Origin: Trifolium pratense
Taxonomy: Eukaryota > Streptophyta > Magnoliopsida > Fabales > Fabaceae
Assembly (NCBI RefSeq): GCF_020283565.1
Contig: NC_060059.1
Span: 35,270,338-35,334,337, forward strand
Reading direction: 5' to 3'
DNA length: 64,000 nucleotides
Part shown: positions 12,116 to 24,400 of the stretch, piece by piece
How the letters are laid out: each line of letters starts with the position of its first letter
Numbering within the stretch: position 1 is the first letter of the stretch
Notes under the pieces: model-generated
What the model saw: only the letters and a program-made list of their open reading frames with translations
Told to the model about the DNA's origin: nothing
Database searches by the model: none
Made by a program: the position numbers and the translations under genes

Positions 12116-13586
12116 GCTTCTTTAATATACATATACACGTTGGTCTTTGGTTTCGTGCAATTGGTGAACATGTTGTAATATTTAGCACCCATCCTCTTTG
12201 AGAATTTATTAATTGACAACTTGTCTTAGACTCAAGGAATCAAGGAAAAAGAACTTGCTTCGAGTACAGATGAACTAATTCCTTTGAATAAAGTTTCGAG
12301 TTTGAATTTTATGGATAAAAAAATGATAAATATTTCTGTATCAAATTTATATTGTTAGGTATTTTATAGATAACTTATATTTAAAAAATTTATGATTTAA
12401 ATGAATTTATCTATGAGGTAAATTGGGTATAAAAATTCACCTAAATAAATAGGATTGAAAAGAAAGACTTCACTACAAGTTTGACTCCTCTAAAGTAGTT
12501 ACTAAAGTGAAAAAAAAATCAAAGTCGATATATCAACCACCAAAAATTTACAGAAACTCTTGATGAGAGGGATCACACACACCCTTTAGCCCTTTCATAA
12601 ACTAAAACTCTTCTCAACTACGAGCCGAAGAGGATAATATCAATTGTTTTTCACATTCATATTTCAAGATTTTGATACATCAGTAGTCGTTCGATTAAGA
12701 TCAAACGATTCAGATTCAATTTTAAAATTTTAAAGTATAAAATTAAGATATGCATTTTTTGACCGTCCGATCATGACCATTAATGTTTCTGAATGCGTGA
12801 ATGTAGGATTCTCTTGACTACTAGACAAATTGGATTTCCTATTGTTATAGTAGGAAATTGTAACAAATATGGGTCGCCCGATCCTCAAATCGGTGTTTGA
12901 TATCATTTTACCGCATGAAATCGTGTTTAATATCAGAATTGTCCGATCTCAAAGAAATTATTGAGATAGGTTACAATACAAGTGAAATTACTACAACAAT
13001 AAATTCGATCAGATCCACTACATGGAATTGGAAAACCAATTCCAATATGACTTACCGGTTATCACCATAACTGAATTCTCAAATAGTGTTTGGTTAGCTG
13101 GAAAGAAAATAGAGAAAAGAAAATACAAAAATCGATAAATGAATTTAAAGTAACTTTATTCCAAATTTATTTATTAGTTTTGGTGGTTTATTTCTCTCTC
13201 ATTTATTTCCATCCAACCAAACACAACCAAGTTTAAAGTGACTAAATTGTAAAGTGAAAAATCATTGACCGTTAGATGATGAACTACCACCATCTTCTTC
13301 ATCAATCCACTCAAAATCCGCTTCCATGGAATCAAGAAGAAGCAATCAGTACTAGTAGATTCACTTTCCGACGGAGATGGATTCGTCTGGTTTCAGCACA
13401 TGTGGTTGTTGCGATTGCTCTTTTCGCAAACACCTTGGCGCAATGGCGGTTCCTTCACCGTCATCAAATTAATATTCCGTAAATTGAATTCATGAATGGT
13501 TTCAAAGTTACCTAAATGAGACTTCACAGCAAGAATTGAATCACAACAATCATCGATACTTAAAGTTTCAACTAATTAATAGATTT
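12116..13586. other. Intergenic
   Basis: No gene recognised. An open frame at 13276-13482 (+) has a hydrophobic segment but no known relatives or gene context, and is not called. Confidence 0.4.
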
Positions 13587-13760
13587 TAGGGCCTGTTTGG
13601 ATTTTCTTATTTGAGTTTATCCACTCACATAAGTTTAGTTAGTTAGGCTGTTTGTTTAGGAGGACTTATGAAAATAGCTTATCAGTTATCACAATTTTCT
13701 TAAGTTTGTTTCAGCTTATTTTCATAAGTTCTCCAATATAGCTTACGAAAACAGCTTGTA
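13587..13760. repeat. MITE of the gcttatgaaaa family, fragment
   Basis: Starts agggcctgtttggatt; inside are aggacttatgaaaatagc, ttcagcttattttcataag and gcttacgaaaacagc, giving a fold-back pattern. The matching right terminus is not clear. Confidence 0.5.
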
Positions 13761-13849
13761 GCCATACCTCCGTGTTTTCAACCTCTCACCGGCACAGCAC
13801 CCTTGCATTGCAGCCACAGTGCTCATGCCAATAACTCTTCATCAGGTGT

Positions 13850-14100
13850 CCCTTTATCGGGTAACACTGCATCTTGTGACTCTGCATTTAGTAACCTTGC
13901 ATTTGATAATCATGCATTTGGTGATCCTGTATCTTATAACCATGCACCTAGAAATCCTGCATCTCGTGATTCTGCATTTGGTAACTTTGCATCAAATAAC
14001 CTTGCATTTGGGGGCCCTGTATCTGGTACCCCTGGATCTAGTAATCCTGCTTCTTGTGACGCCACATTTGGTAACCTTGTATCTAATAACCCTGTGGTGG
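13850..14100. repeat. 15-bp minisatellite, open in two frames
   Basis: About 15 imperfect units of the type gcatttggtaacctt. One frame reads pentapeptides such as AFGNL, ASNNL, AFGGP and VSGTP; another reads LHLVT, LHLII, LYLIT. The first frame (13803-14192) stays open for 129 codons past the array (MKCRHWARQPGATGANKR). It lies 0.6 kb before ACR3. It could be part of an unrecognised gene or simply a minisatellite whose unit is a multiple of three. Confidence 0.7.
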
Positions 14101-14777
14101 AGAACGGTCCTATGAAGTGCCGACATTGGGCTAGGCAACCAGGGGCTACTGGTGCAAATAAAAGGAACAGTTATAGCACTTGGTTTTTTTAGGAATCGTA
14201 AACTTAGATGGCACTTTCTTGAGAAAACGCTATCTAAGTTAAATTCTCCATAACTCTTAGATGCACTACCTATTGTTAAATATTTTGCAAAAGCTAGTGA
14301 TTTGTCTTTTTTACAATTTTAGATTGCACACACTCAAAGAAAGCATTATCTATGCATCAAACATAGATAACACTTGCTTAACTATGCACCATCTCAATGC
14401 TCTATGTTATGTGTAGTACATCTTCAGGCAAACACTATTAATAATCTTTAAAGTCATAAACAGCAATATGATTTCTGTTGTCTTTGTCACATAGTCATGG
14501 ATAAGGATACTGATGACCTTTGCTCGTGGTTATTCTCCTATATTAAACCTTATTCCAATCATATGGTAAAACATTCACTTTTGTTTCCTGCTCTAGATAA
14601 TATTGCTTTGTTTGTTTTTATTCATCTATGTGCTTATCGTATCTCACCGTAATAATGCAGCTTGGAATTTGCAGATTAGGATAAGAAAGTAATGATTTTG
14701 TTCCCCCCTCTCACTAGACATTTTTGGGTTTGATTTAGGGAATACTAAGCAATTTGTTTACTGGAGAAGGTGATTGA

Positions 14778-17700
14778 ATGGCAAAAGTTTGTTGGCCGTA
14801 CTTCGATCCTGAGTATGAGAACTTCAGCAGCAGAATCAACCCTCCAAGGTTCACTGCTAACTTCCCTTTAAATATAATACTTGTTTTCTTTTCAACTGAT
14901 CTACAAAAAATTGAAACTTAAAAAATGCACTGAGTTTTATTTTAATAAATAACAATATGACAATTCTTAGTATTGGCATTTGTGGATATTTATATATAGT
15001 CATAATTTTCGAATGTTATTTGACAGCTTTAACATAATCTTTAAAGTGAAAAAGCAAAAGAACAGCACAGCATAAAATTAAAAGCTTCTTTTAGTTCATA
15101 ATGACTAGTCCTAGTTTTGACAAACAAAGAAAAACTAGTCCTTTGTTACAAGGTAGATGTCAACAGTTCAATCCCTAGTGCTGTCATAGGTTAAACTCCT
15201 TGTGAAATTGAGGTATATGGTGGGAATTTGTAATATCCAGAAGAAGTTGCTCGTTTATGGTAAACTCTGTTTCCACTTCGCAGGGTCTCTATGGACAATG
15301 ATAGTTGCCATGATTGTACACTGATCAAGGTATAATTCCTCAAAATAATTAATTAATTAATTCTAATATTTGTCATGGTCTCATACTGAGTCTTGATTTG
15401 CCAGCTGAGGATCTTAGGAAACCTAGCCACTGTGGATTTTTGAGTCATTTGTACCTCGTGGCTTTTTGTTGACCAAAATCAGAAAAAACCTTCAGCCTCT
15501 TTTTTACCTAAACTTCATTAAATTTTACTTTATTGGTCGTCAGGAATTTCTGGTACACTTTCAGGGTTGCCTATGAATACTGTGCTTTGGAAGAAACTTA
15601 TCTGTAGCAATATTTTCTTTTCTAAAAATTAGTTGCAAATTTGTACTGAAAGTATGTTGAGTAGATAGAAGTGGCCATCATCATTCGATCATTTAATTTC
15701 CATGGTTTTCACATGGAGATAATTAAGTTGATGCAATATCCAATGGATTCTTTTTTACAATAATGCAGATTGATAGTGTCAATAAACCTGGAATTCTGCT
15801 GGAAGTCGTGCAAATCTTGACAGATCTTGACTTCATAATTACCAAAGCTTACATATCTTCTGATGGTGGATGGTTTATGGATGGTACGTTTGCAATTATT
15901 ACATTGATGTGTCTTTTTCTTGCTTGGTATTTATTTCATTAAAATCTGGTAACTATTCATTGCATATGCAAATATTGGTTGCAATCGACCATGTTAAATA
16001 CTTAGAGTTAGATGTACCAAAACATTCCATATTAATAATTGTAGTTAATGTGTTTTGTTAATGTAATAAACAGTATTTCATGTTACGGATCAGCAAGGGA
16101 AGAAGATAACAGACAACAAAATTATTGACTTCATTGAAAAGGTATAAATCTTCTTTCTCCTCCATTTTTGTCTGACATGCTTTTAGTAAATGACAACAAT
16201 GCTTTTAGTAGGCTTTGTCTTCGTTTTGGAAAAGGAACCAGGCATGATTTACAAACTCTTATTTTTATTCATTCAAATGCATTGATAAGAGTAGAAACCA
16301 GATAAGCACTATGCCCGTCTCTCGTTTTGAGTGTCTAATGCACTTCCAATCATTGGAGAGAATTTATAAACACATATAGGAACATCTAAACTCACTAAAA
16401 ACCTCCTTACTGACAGTGTTCATAATTTTTAAAGAAACAATTGACCGAGTTCCTGCTAGTATCTACCCTGCTATTTCCTGAACAAAATCTGAATATCAAT
16501 GTTTTAAAAATTACAAAATAGTTGTGAACATTTAATTAAATTTAATAATTACATATAGCAGAATCGCACCCTTGTACCAACTAGTTGTGAACATTTAAAT
16601 AGGCTCTAGGACCAAAGGGCCGCCAGAACACAGAAAGTGTGAAGAATTGGGCAGGCAAACGGGTTGGCGTGCACTCCATTGGGGATCATACAGCCATTGA
16701 GCTCATTGGTAGGGACCGCCCAGGTCTCTTGTCTGAGATATCAGCTGTCCTTGCCAGCCTCCAATTCAATGTGATTGCAGCTGAAGTTTGGACTCATAAC
16801 AGGCGAATAGCATGTGTCCTTTATGTGAATGATGCTACAAAAAAATCTATGGATGATGACTCAAAAAGATTGTCAATTATTGAGGAGCAGCTCAACCACA
16901 TTCTACGTGGATGTGAGAATGATGAGAAAGTGGCTCGGACCAGTTTCTCCATGGGTTTCACCTTCACCCACATGGACAGGAGGCTCCACCAGATGTTGTT
17001 CGCTGATAGGGATTATGAGAGTGCTGGATTAACCACAACAAATGTTGATTGTCCTCCGTCTTTCAGGCCAAATATCAAGATAGAACGTATTGAGGAAAAA
17101 GGATACTCCGTTGTTAGTGTGAGATGCAAAGATCGGGCAAAATTGATGTTTGACATTGTCTGCACTCTCACTGACATGGAATATGTTGTTTTCCATGCGT
17201 CAATCTCATCCGAAGGCCCTTATGCATCACAGGTTTGCAAATGTAATGCATGCACTAAATTAATTAATTGAAAAAGTTTGAAGTGTACTAAATTGTTGAT
17301 GTTGTAATTTTTAGGAGTACTTCATCAGGCACGTGGATGGTTGCACACTTGACACTGAAGGGGAGAAAGAAAGGGTCACCAAATGCATTGAAGCTGCTAT
17401 TCAAAGAAGAGTAAGCGAGGTAATGTAATGAACGGTTTAAAATTGATTTTTAATTATATGCTAGCTACTTTAAACCCTTACAAAAAAAAAAAAAACACGA
17501 GGGTGAACTTCTGCTTCTCAGCTCTTGTTAGTAAGTCTTTCATGTTCTATTAAGGTACTTGTTTATTTCTCTTGACATGTGCTACTCCCCATAGCTTCAT
17601 ATGTATGTGTTGACACCTTCAGCTGAAGTCAGCAATCTACTATTCTTTTCTACTCATTTTCTTTCCCTCTTTCTGTCGGTGAATATGTGATTCTTCAGCA

Positions 17701-18720
17701 GAAAGTCTTCTGAGTTTGACCAAATTAATACATTTTGAACCTGCAGCTATCTGCTTGTATTGTTGCGAACGGTACGGTATACATACTTGGTGATAAGTTC
17801 CACTCAGATTGTATCTGACCATCGTATCCACCAATGAATCGGTGACGGTTGATGGTCTTTTGTCTTCACTAGAGCTTAAGATTCCTTATGCTCCACACGT
17901 AATATCATCCACATCTCTATAATCTCAAAATAAAAAAATGCTAAATATATTTTTAGTCCTTATGAATTCATGATTGTCTAACTTTAGTCCTTAGAAAACT
18001 TTTTTTTTTACCAAACCTTATATAACTTTTATTCATTTTTTAATCTCTATATTTAACAAAAACTGCATGATTTTAATTAGTTCTTGAAAGAACTTAAACA
18101 CAGTTTTTATATCTTATGGGGCTATAGATGGTAAAAGTTTTATAGACTAAAGTTGAACTGTCGTGATTCTGTATGGACTATAATTAATTAATGGTGTTGA
18201 ATGTGACAAATGCATGTCACCATCAGTCATATATATGCTGGACCTGCTATCATGCATATTATTATCATCTTCTAAATTTGACATTAATCATTCTTCATAC
18301 AATAAATGAATTAATTAATTAATTAATGAATGATGAAGAAACTAACACAGAGAAGATGATAGTGTCATTACCATTGATTCTGGATGATGGACACAGGGTG
18401 TGAGCCTTGAGCTATGTGCAAAGGATAGAGTGGGCTTGCTGTCTGAAGTGACTAGGATTCTACGCGAGAATGGCTTGACAGTTTCTAGAGCAGGTGTGTC
18501 AACCATAGGAGAGAAAGGACTAAATGTTTTCTACGTGAGAGATGCATATGGAAACCCTGTCGACACGAACATCATTGAAGCATTGCGTAAAGAAATTGGT
18601 CAGAGTGTGATGGTCAATGTGAAGAAAGTACCAGCCAACACCAAAGCGCCAGAAACGTCCCGAGGATGGGCTAGAGTAAGCTTCTTCTTTGGGAACTTGT
18701 TGGAAAGGTTCTTAACTTAA
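14778..18720 (+). CDS. ACR3: ACT domain repeat protein ACR3 (452 aa, 7 exons)
   Basis: Exons: 14778-14848, 15284-15329, 15769-15883, 16074-16141, 16603-17232, 17315-17419, 18397-18720. All junctions are GT-AG and keep phase. The start [16 protein letters not shown] followed by INPPRVSMDN matches the N-terminus of ACR proteins, and the tail ([19 protein letters not shown]) is that of ACR3. Four ACT domains are visible: about 36-115 ([16 protein letters not shown]), 128-210 ([16 protein letters not shown]), 257-340 ([16 protein letters not shown]) and 346-425 ([16 protein letters not shown]). ACT domains bind small ligands, usually amino acids. The plant ACR family resembles the sensor part of bacterial GlnD but has no catalytic domain, so a role in amino-acid or nitrogen sensing is proposed rather than proven. 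The gene looks intact. A 977-bp last intron carries a decayed repeat. Confidence 0.93.
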
Positions 18721-18817
18721 AAAGACTTGAGAATAATGCACCTGAGGCTGATTCTGATTCTGATTCCGATTCTTGTTGCTTGATTTGTAAATGACACAAC
18801 AGAAATGTATGTATGAG

Positions 18818-18823
18818 AATAAA
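18818..18823 (+). promoter_or_regulatory. Probable poly(A) signal of ACR3
   Basis: AATAAA about 100 bp after the ACR3 stop codon, followed by T/G-rich DNA (ctgttgtgtgtc). Confidence 0.55.
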
Positions 18824-18849
18824 GCTGTTGTGTGTCAAACTTGGACAGT

Positions 18850-20360
18850 GCTTGAACTTGGTCCTTTTGTTTTAATTTTAAACCAAACAATGTTTGTAAG
18901 ATGTAACTTGTATTCTCTCTTACCTATCATGTCCATCTCTCATGCATCTTACTTTGATATCAGTTTTTAGTGTGTTTTATACTTTTTTTTTTAACAAAGT
19001 GTTTTATACATGATGTATAGGCAAGATTAGATATAATACAATCTTGATTATAAATCTATGATTGTATAATCAAGATAAGCTTTTGTTACCTTTAGAGTCA
19101 CATATGACAATATGGCTCCCATGTATATAGTTGGAAACTAAATCCAATGGAGTGGGTCAACTAGTCTAAATTAAAGGCATGCCTGGCATTATAAAATAGG
19201 GTTGCATAAACAGAACATTGCAGATCATTGATCTACAAGTGGTCATTAGTTCAACCCTCGACTCTTTTATTGGGAGAAAATTCGGTTGAAAGAGAAAATT
19301 TTACCTTATGTGTCACACATATTCTTCGACAGAGATTAGTCACTGCTACATAAATAGTTGCTGCTATAAAAATAGGTGGAGAAATTTTGTCACAAATAAA
19401 GAAATAATTCAGTTGATTGGGAAATTATTCCTTCAGTTGTATTCCCATAAACGATGTGAATAGCCACCAATTTCTCTTTAACATTTCCTACATAAGTTTC
19501 TAATTCTACACTTTATAATTTGTTAGTATGAATCAAATATTAAAATCGTGACCATTTATTTCTTTTTCACTTAAATTAATTGATTGTTAATCGAACGATT
19601 TGTCTTTTAGTCAAATTTATTATCCACTTGAACTAAATTATTTGGTTAAATAAATAGTGTGAGAATTAAAATTTAAACAAAATTTTAGATGAAATATAAC
19701 CGATGATCGAATTTAGAATCTCTTACGTACTATCTAAATCTCTAAATTAAATCCAGTGACTTTGTATGCAAGAGTTTAATAGGTAACTTATTTTCGAAGC
19801 TAAATCAATCATATACTATGTTTTTGGCAATAGTACTATATATAATCCTTTAATCTATTCTAGACGTAACTCAAGATATGTTATTTCATAATTGTGGTTG
19901 TTATCACATTGTGGGATGACTCACTCAGACTCTTTAACTCACAATATCCATTGAATCAATCAAATTATCAAACCACTAAAAACAAAACACAAGCAATTGC
20001 TTTAACAACAAAAGCACTTATTTATGAATCGCTTTCCCATAAACACATACGCATCAATCATTTTCTCTTGTTACGCGCGGTTTCTATTCTCCACAAATTC
20101 ATTCATCACTCTCTCTTATCCATATTTTCATAATCGGGGCGAATTCGGATGCCCTGTAGTCACAGATTTTTTACATACATGCAATAAGTCAAATCAATTA
20201 TTGTTGGATTAAAATTGAACGTGTAAATTTTAAACTTGAATTTTTAGTTTGAAAAATAATAATAAAAAATTTGTTTAAAATCTACAACGTCCGATTTCAA
20301 TTCCACATCTATCGATTTAGTTGATTGCATGAATGCAGGAACATGTGACTATAGTATATA
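18850..20360. other. Intergenic with SINE-like fragment
   Basis: No gene is supported. 19195-19380 (gtggtcattagttcaaccctc, later ttatgtgtcacacatattc and acagagattagtcactgc) shares its second half with 38195-38310, so both look like decayed copies of one tRNA-derived SINE. Confidence 0.45.
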
Positions 20361-20498
20361 TTTTTTTTATTGGTCAAGTAGCCTAGTGGCTAGAAAATCC
20401 ACCTTAAAAGTAAATAAGTGAAGTGCCCCGAATTTAAACCCGGGTTCCTGCACATATAGTGTGATGTCTCTAACAACTGAGCTAAGCTCACGGGACCT
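20361..20498 (-). mobile_element. tRNA-derived SINE, family 1
   Basis: Minus strand: cttagctcagttgttagag fits an RNA polymerase III box A, and acccgggtttaaattcgg a box B. A conserved body (aaggtggattttctagccac) and an A-rich tail follow. The same element occurs at 30158-30293 and 60905-61039 (+). Confidence 0.75.
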
Positions 20499-20586
20499 AT
20501 ATAATATATATGTTAGTCTGCTCAAATCTAAATACAAAATTTCCAGAGAATTTAGTTCAACTTACATGTATTCGTCATTATTAAGA

Positions 20587-21135
20587 TGTTAACATTAAGC
20601 TAGAATCTTTAATTAGTTAGATAGTCTTTCCATTTAGTTAGTTAGAGTTGGTTAGTTGGTTAATGCCCAATTATGCTCTATATAAGAGAGCCACTATTGT
20701 ACCAAACTCATTATCTTTTATCAATCAATATGATTACATATGAGTTTTTACCTCATGAGTATTCCTATGCTCTCTACCTCTCTTATGAGTATGATCTTCA
20801 TCCCTCTCATCCCATGATTCTCAACATGGTATCAAAGTCTATCCTAGATCCATTTGTTGTTTGTTGTGGAGACCTCCCATATTTGGGCAACCCGTTATTG
20901 TTGATTTCACGTTTCAGCTTGTTCAGTTCTGGACGTGAGGGGGTGTGTTAGAAGTCCCACATTGGCTAGAGATATGGTAAAGATAGCCTTAATAAGTGTA
21001 GTGCAAACCTCAACTCTCAAACTAGCTTTTGTGGTTGAGTATAAGCCTCATAAATTCTAATATGGTATCAGAGCCTATCCTAGATCCATTTGTTGTTTGT
21101 TGTGGAGACCTCCAATATTTAGGCAACCCGTTGTC
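20587..21135 (+). mobile_element. Composite LTR/TRIM relic with two primer-binding sites
   Basis: 20587-20826 runs from TG to CA, includes ctatataagagagcc like an LTR promoter, and is followed at once by TGGTATCAAAGT (20827), matching the initiator tRNA-Met primer site of copia elements. About 100 bp later a purine tract (gtgaggggg) precedes a second, different LTR-like unit, 20946-21062 (tgttagaagtcccacattgg to attctaata), and another primer site TGGTATCAGAGC (21063). The 70 bp after each primer site are near identical. No coding region remains; this is TRIM-like. Confidence 0.65.
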
Positions 21136-21440
21136 GTAAGGATAAGAATGTTATCTATTTTATTTTATTTAGGTATGTAAAATTGAGTTTTTTTTTATTT
21201 TAGATAAATAATATGCTTATTATACTATTTATTGTTTTCTCAAAAATATAAATAAAAATTAATTGTTATTATCAAAAAAATTAATAAAAAAAAGCAAAAA
21301 AGCAACAGCCTTTGCCATAACAGTTAGCACAACCCTTATGCCTATATATAGTTAAAGCAACTTTTTTTTTTTGATAAGCAAATAATTGAATTATAAGGAG
21401 TATAAGGTGTACTCAACCCTTACAATTCGGTGAACCTCCA

Positions 21441-24400
21441 TTATATACTATGGAGGCAGGCTAATGGATCAATACACCAATCAGAGAACTTATAACAAGA
21501 ATTGTTCCCTATACGACCTATAAACCAAAACCACGTAACAAAAATAATCTGATCCACTATGACAGACACATTAGCAACAACTCCTCTAAACATTGTGTTG
21601 TTTCGAGCACGCCATAAACTCCACGTGGTAGCTAACCAAATCAGATGGCGACCTTTAGCATTTTTATTATTCTTCACCAAAGCCCCAAAACTGTTGAAGT
21701 GGCTCCAAACCTCCTCAAAATGAATATAAGTCACTTTCATCCACTTAAAAATATTCGTCCACACACGTATTGAGAAAGAGCAATTAAAAAACAAATGATT
21801 AATGTCTTCCTCTTCCCTATAACAAAAAGCACAACACCATTCACGATGATTAACAATAATTCCTTTCCTCACCAAAGCCAGACGGGTCGGTAATCTTTCT
21901 AATAATAACCTCCAACCAAAAACATTTACTTTTGATGGAACATCATTCACCCATAACTGATTCAAAGCATGCACAACATTCTCATCTACTATATTTGATT
22001 CAACACTATTTAGAAGGAATTGATATGCCGAATTCACAGAAAAATTACCGCTATGATCTGGTATCCATCTCATGCTATCCAATTTGTCCTGCTTAGGACT
22101 AATATCGGCCAACAAATACAATAATTCTTCTGCTTCATCTGACTCGGTTGAAGACAATGTTTCAGCCCAACAAATATTCCAAATCCATTTTCCATTATGT
22201 TCAAAACCTGTGTCTGCTACAAAACAATTTGGCATAGAAGTTTTAAAATATAAAGCTGGATATAAATCCATCAAACAATCAGGTCCATACCACTTGTCTT
22301 TCCAAAATCGAATTGCATTCCCTTGTCCCAGCACATTACTTATATTTGATCGGAACCAGTCGCCATTATCTTCTCTGCCTATCTTCAATAAATCACGCCA
22401 CCAAATCGATTGTCCTCTGCCTTCGCAAACCACCTGATCCAAGAAATTTGAATACAAAGAGCCATATCTATAAGCAAGCAACTTGGACCAACTAGAATTT
22501 GGTTCACAAATCCCTCTCCATTTCCATTTGCTAAGTAAGGCTTGATTAAATAAATTAAGATTCTTGATGCCCAACCCTCCTTTTTCTTTAGGGAGACATA
22601 TAGTATCCCAACTCACCCAACAAATCTTCTTGTTCTCCGAACTCCCTCCCCACAAAAATTTCCTTTGGATGTTAACCAATTCTTTTAAAACACAAACCGG
22701 AGCTTTGAAAAAAGAGAAAAAATAAAGTGGTAAACTCGATAACACCGAATTTATGAGAGTAACTCTTCCACCGATTGATAAATTACGACTATTCCAACTA
22801 TTAAGACGATTTCTCATAGATTCCACAATAGGATTCCACGTTATCTTTCTCCTTGGGTTGGCTCCAACTGGAATTCCTAAAAAGCGGAATGGAATGGAAT
22901 CCACTTCACAAAAAAGGAAAGAAGATGCAGCTTCTAAAAAAGAATCTTCAAGATTGATACCGTACAATTTGCTTTTAAAAAAATTGACTTTCAGACCTGA
23001 CACTAACTCAAAGCTGCGCAGCACAGTTTTTAAAGTCCATAGATTGTCCCAATTACCCTCTCCTATCATAATAGTATCATCTGCAAATTGCAATGTGTGA
23101 AATTGAAGTGCATCACTTACCTTGTAACTGTGGAAACTACCGATATCCACTGCTTTCTGCATCAAACGTGCGAGTCCTTCAGCTGCTATTAAGAAAAGAA
23201 AAGGGGAGAGCGGATCACCTTGCCTCAATCCTTTACCAACCGAGAAATCTTCTGTAGGACTCCCGTTAACTAAAACTGACATCGAGCTATTAAAAACACA
23301 AGCTCTCATCCATTTCATCCATCCTTGCGAAAAACCCATACGTTTCATCATAAAGCTCAAATAATCCCAGTTCACCGTATCATAAGCCCTTTCGAAATCC
23401 ACTTTCAGTAACAAACATTTATCCTTCTTTCTCTTTGCCAAATCGATCAATTCATTCACAACCAACACCCCATCCAGAATTTGCCTGTTTGGGAGAAACG
23501 CTGACTGACACTTAGATATCAAGTTTCCTAACACTTTCTTTAATCTTGTTGCTAAGACTTTTGAAATGATTTTGTACAAACTACCTACTAAACAGATAGG
23601 CCTATAATCATACAATGTCTGAGGATTATCTTTCTTTGGTATCAAAGCCAAAAACGATGCTGTAATCGCTTTTGGAAGAATAGCATTACTATGAAAATCA
23701 TGAACGAAGTCCATAATGTCACCTTTCAAAGTATCCCAACAAGCTTTCAAAAAATTGAAATTAAAGCCGTCAGGGCCAGGACATTTATTACCATCACTAT
23801 TCCACACAACATCACGGACCTCATCCACGGAAAAGGGAGCCAAAAGAAATAAATTATCATTCAACGATAAAGTAGGAAAGGAAATTCCATCAAGGTGAGG
23901 TCGATTACTCCACTCCTCGGTGAAGTTGTTGACAAAGAAATGTTTCACGAATTTTTTTATTTCATCGACTCCTTGCACCCAATGATCACCATCTCTAAGG
24001 GCCACCAATTGATTACGTCTCCTCCTACCTTTAATAGATTGATGGAAAAATCTAGAATTAGAATCACCTTCTTTTAACCACTTCGTTCTTGATTTTTGTT
24101 TAAGAAGATTGTCCTTGTAATTAAGTTGGTTCCAAAAATCTTTGTTTAGACCCTCCCTCTTTAAATAGTCAAAATCACCATCATTATTCTCCAAAAGACC
24201 TTCAAAATCATTAATATCCTTGACCGTCTTCTCAATGTTGAGGTCAAGAATACCAAACACCTCTTTGTTCCAAATCTTCAAGCTCTCTTTCAGCAACTTT
24301 AATTTTTCTTTCAAGACAAATGCCTTTTTACCTTGAACATTGTAACTCTTCCATGAAGAATCCACGAATTCTTTGAAATCGGGATGCTCTAACCAACCGT

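Noticed and set aside
13276..13482. 68-codon plus-strand frame with a hydrophobic stretch
   Set aside because: No recognised family, neighbours or splice context; expected by chance at this length.
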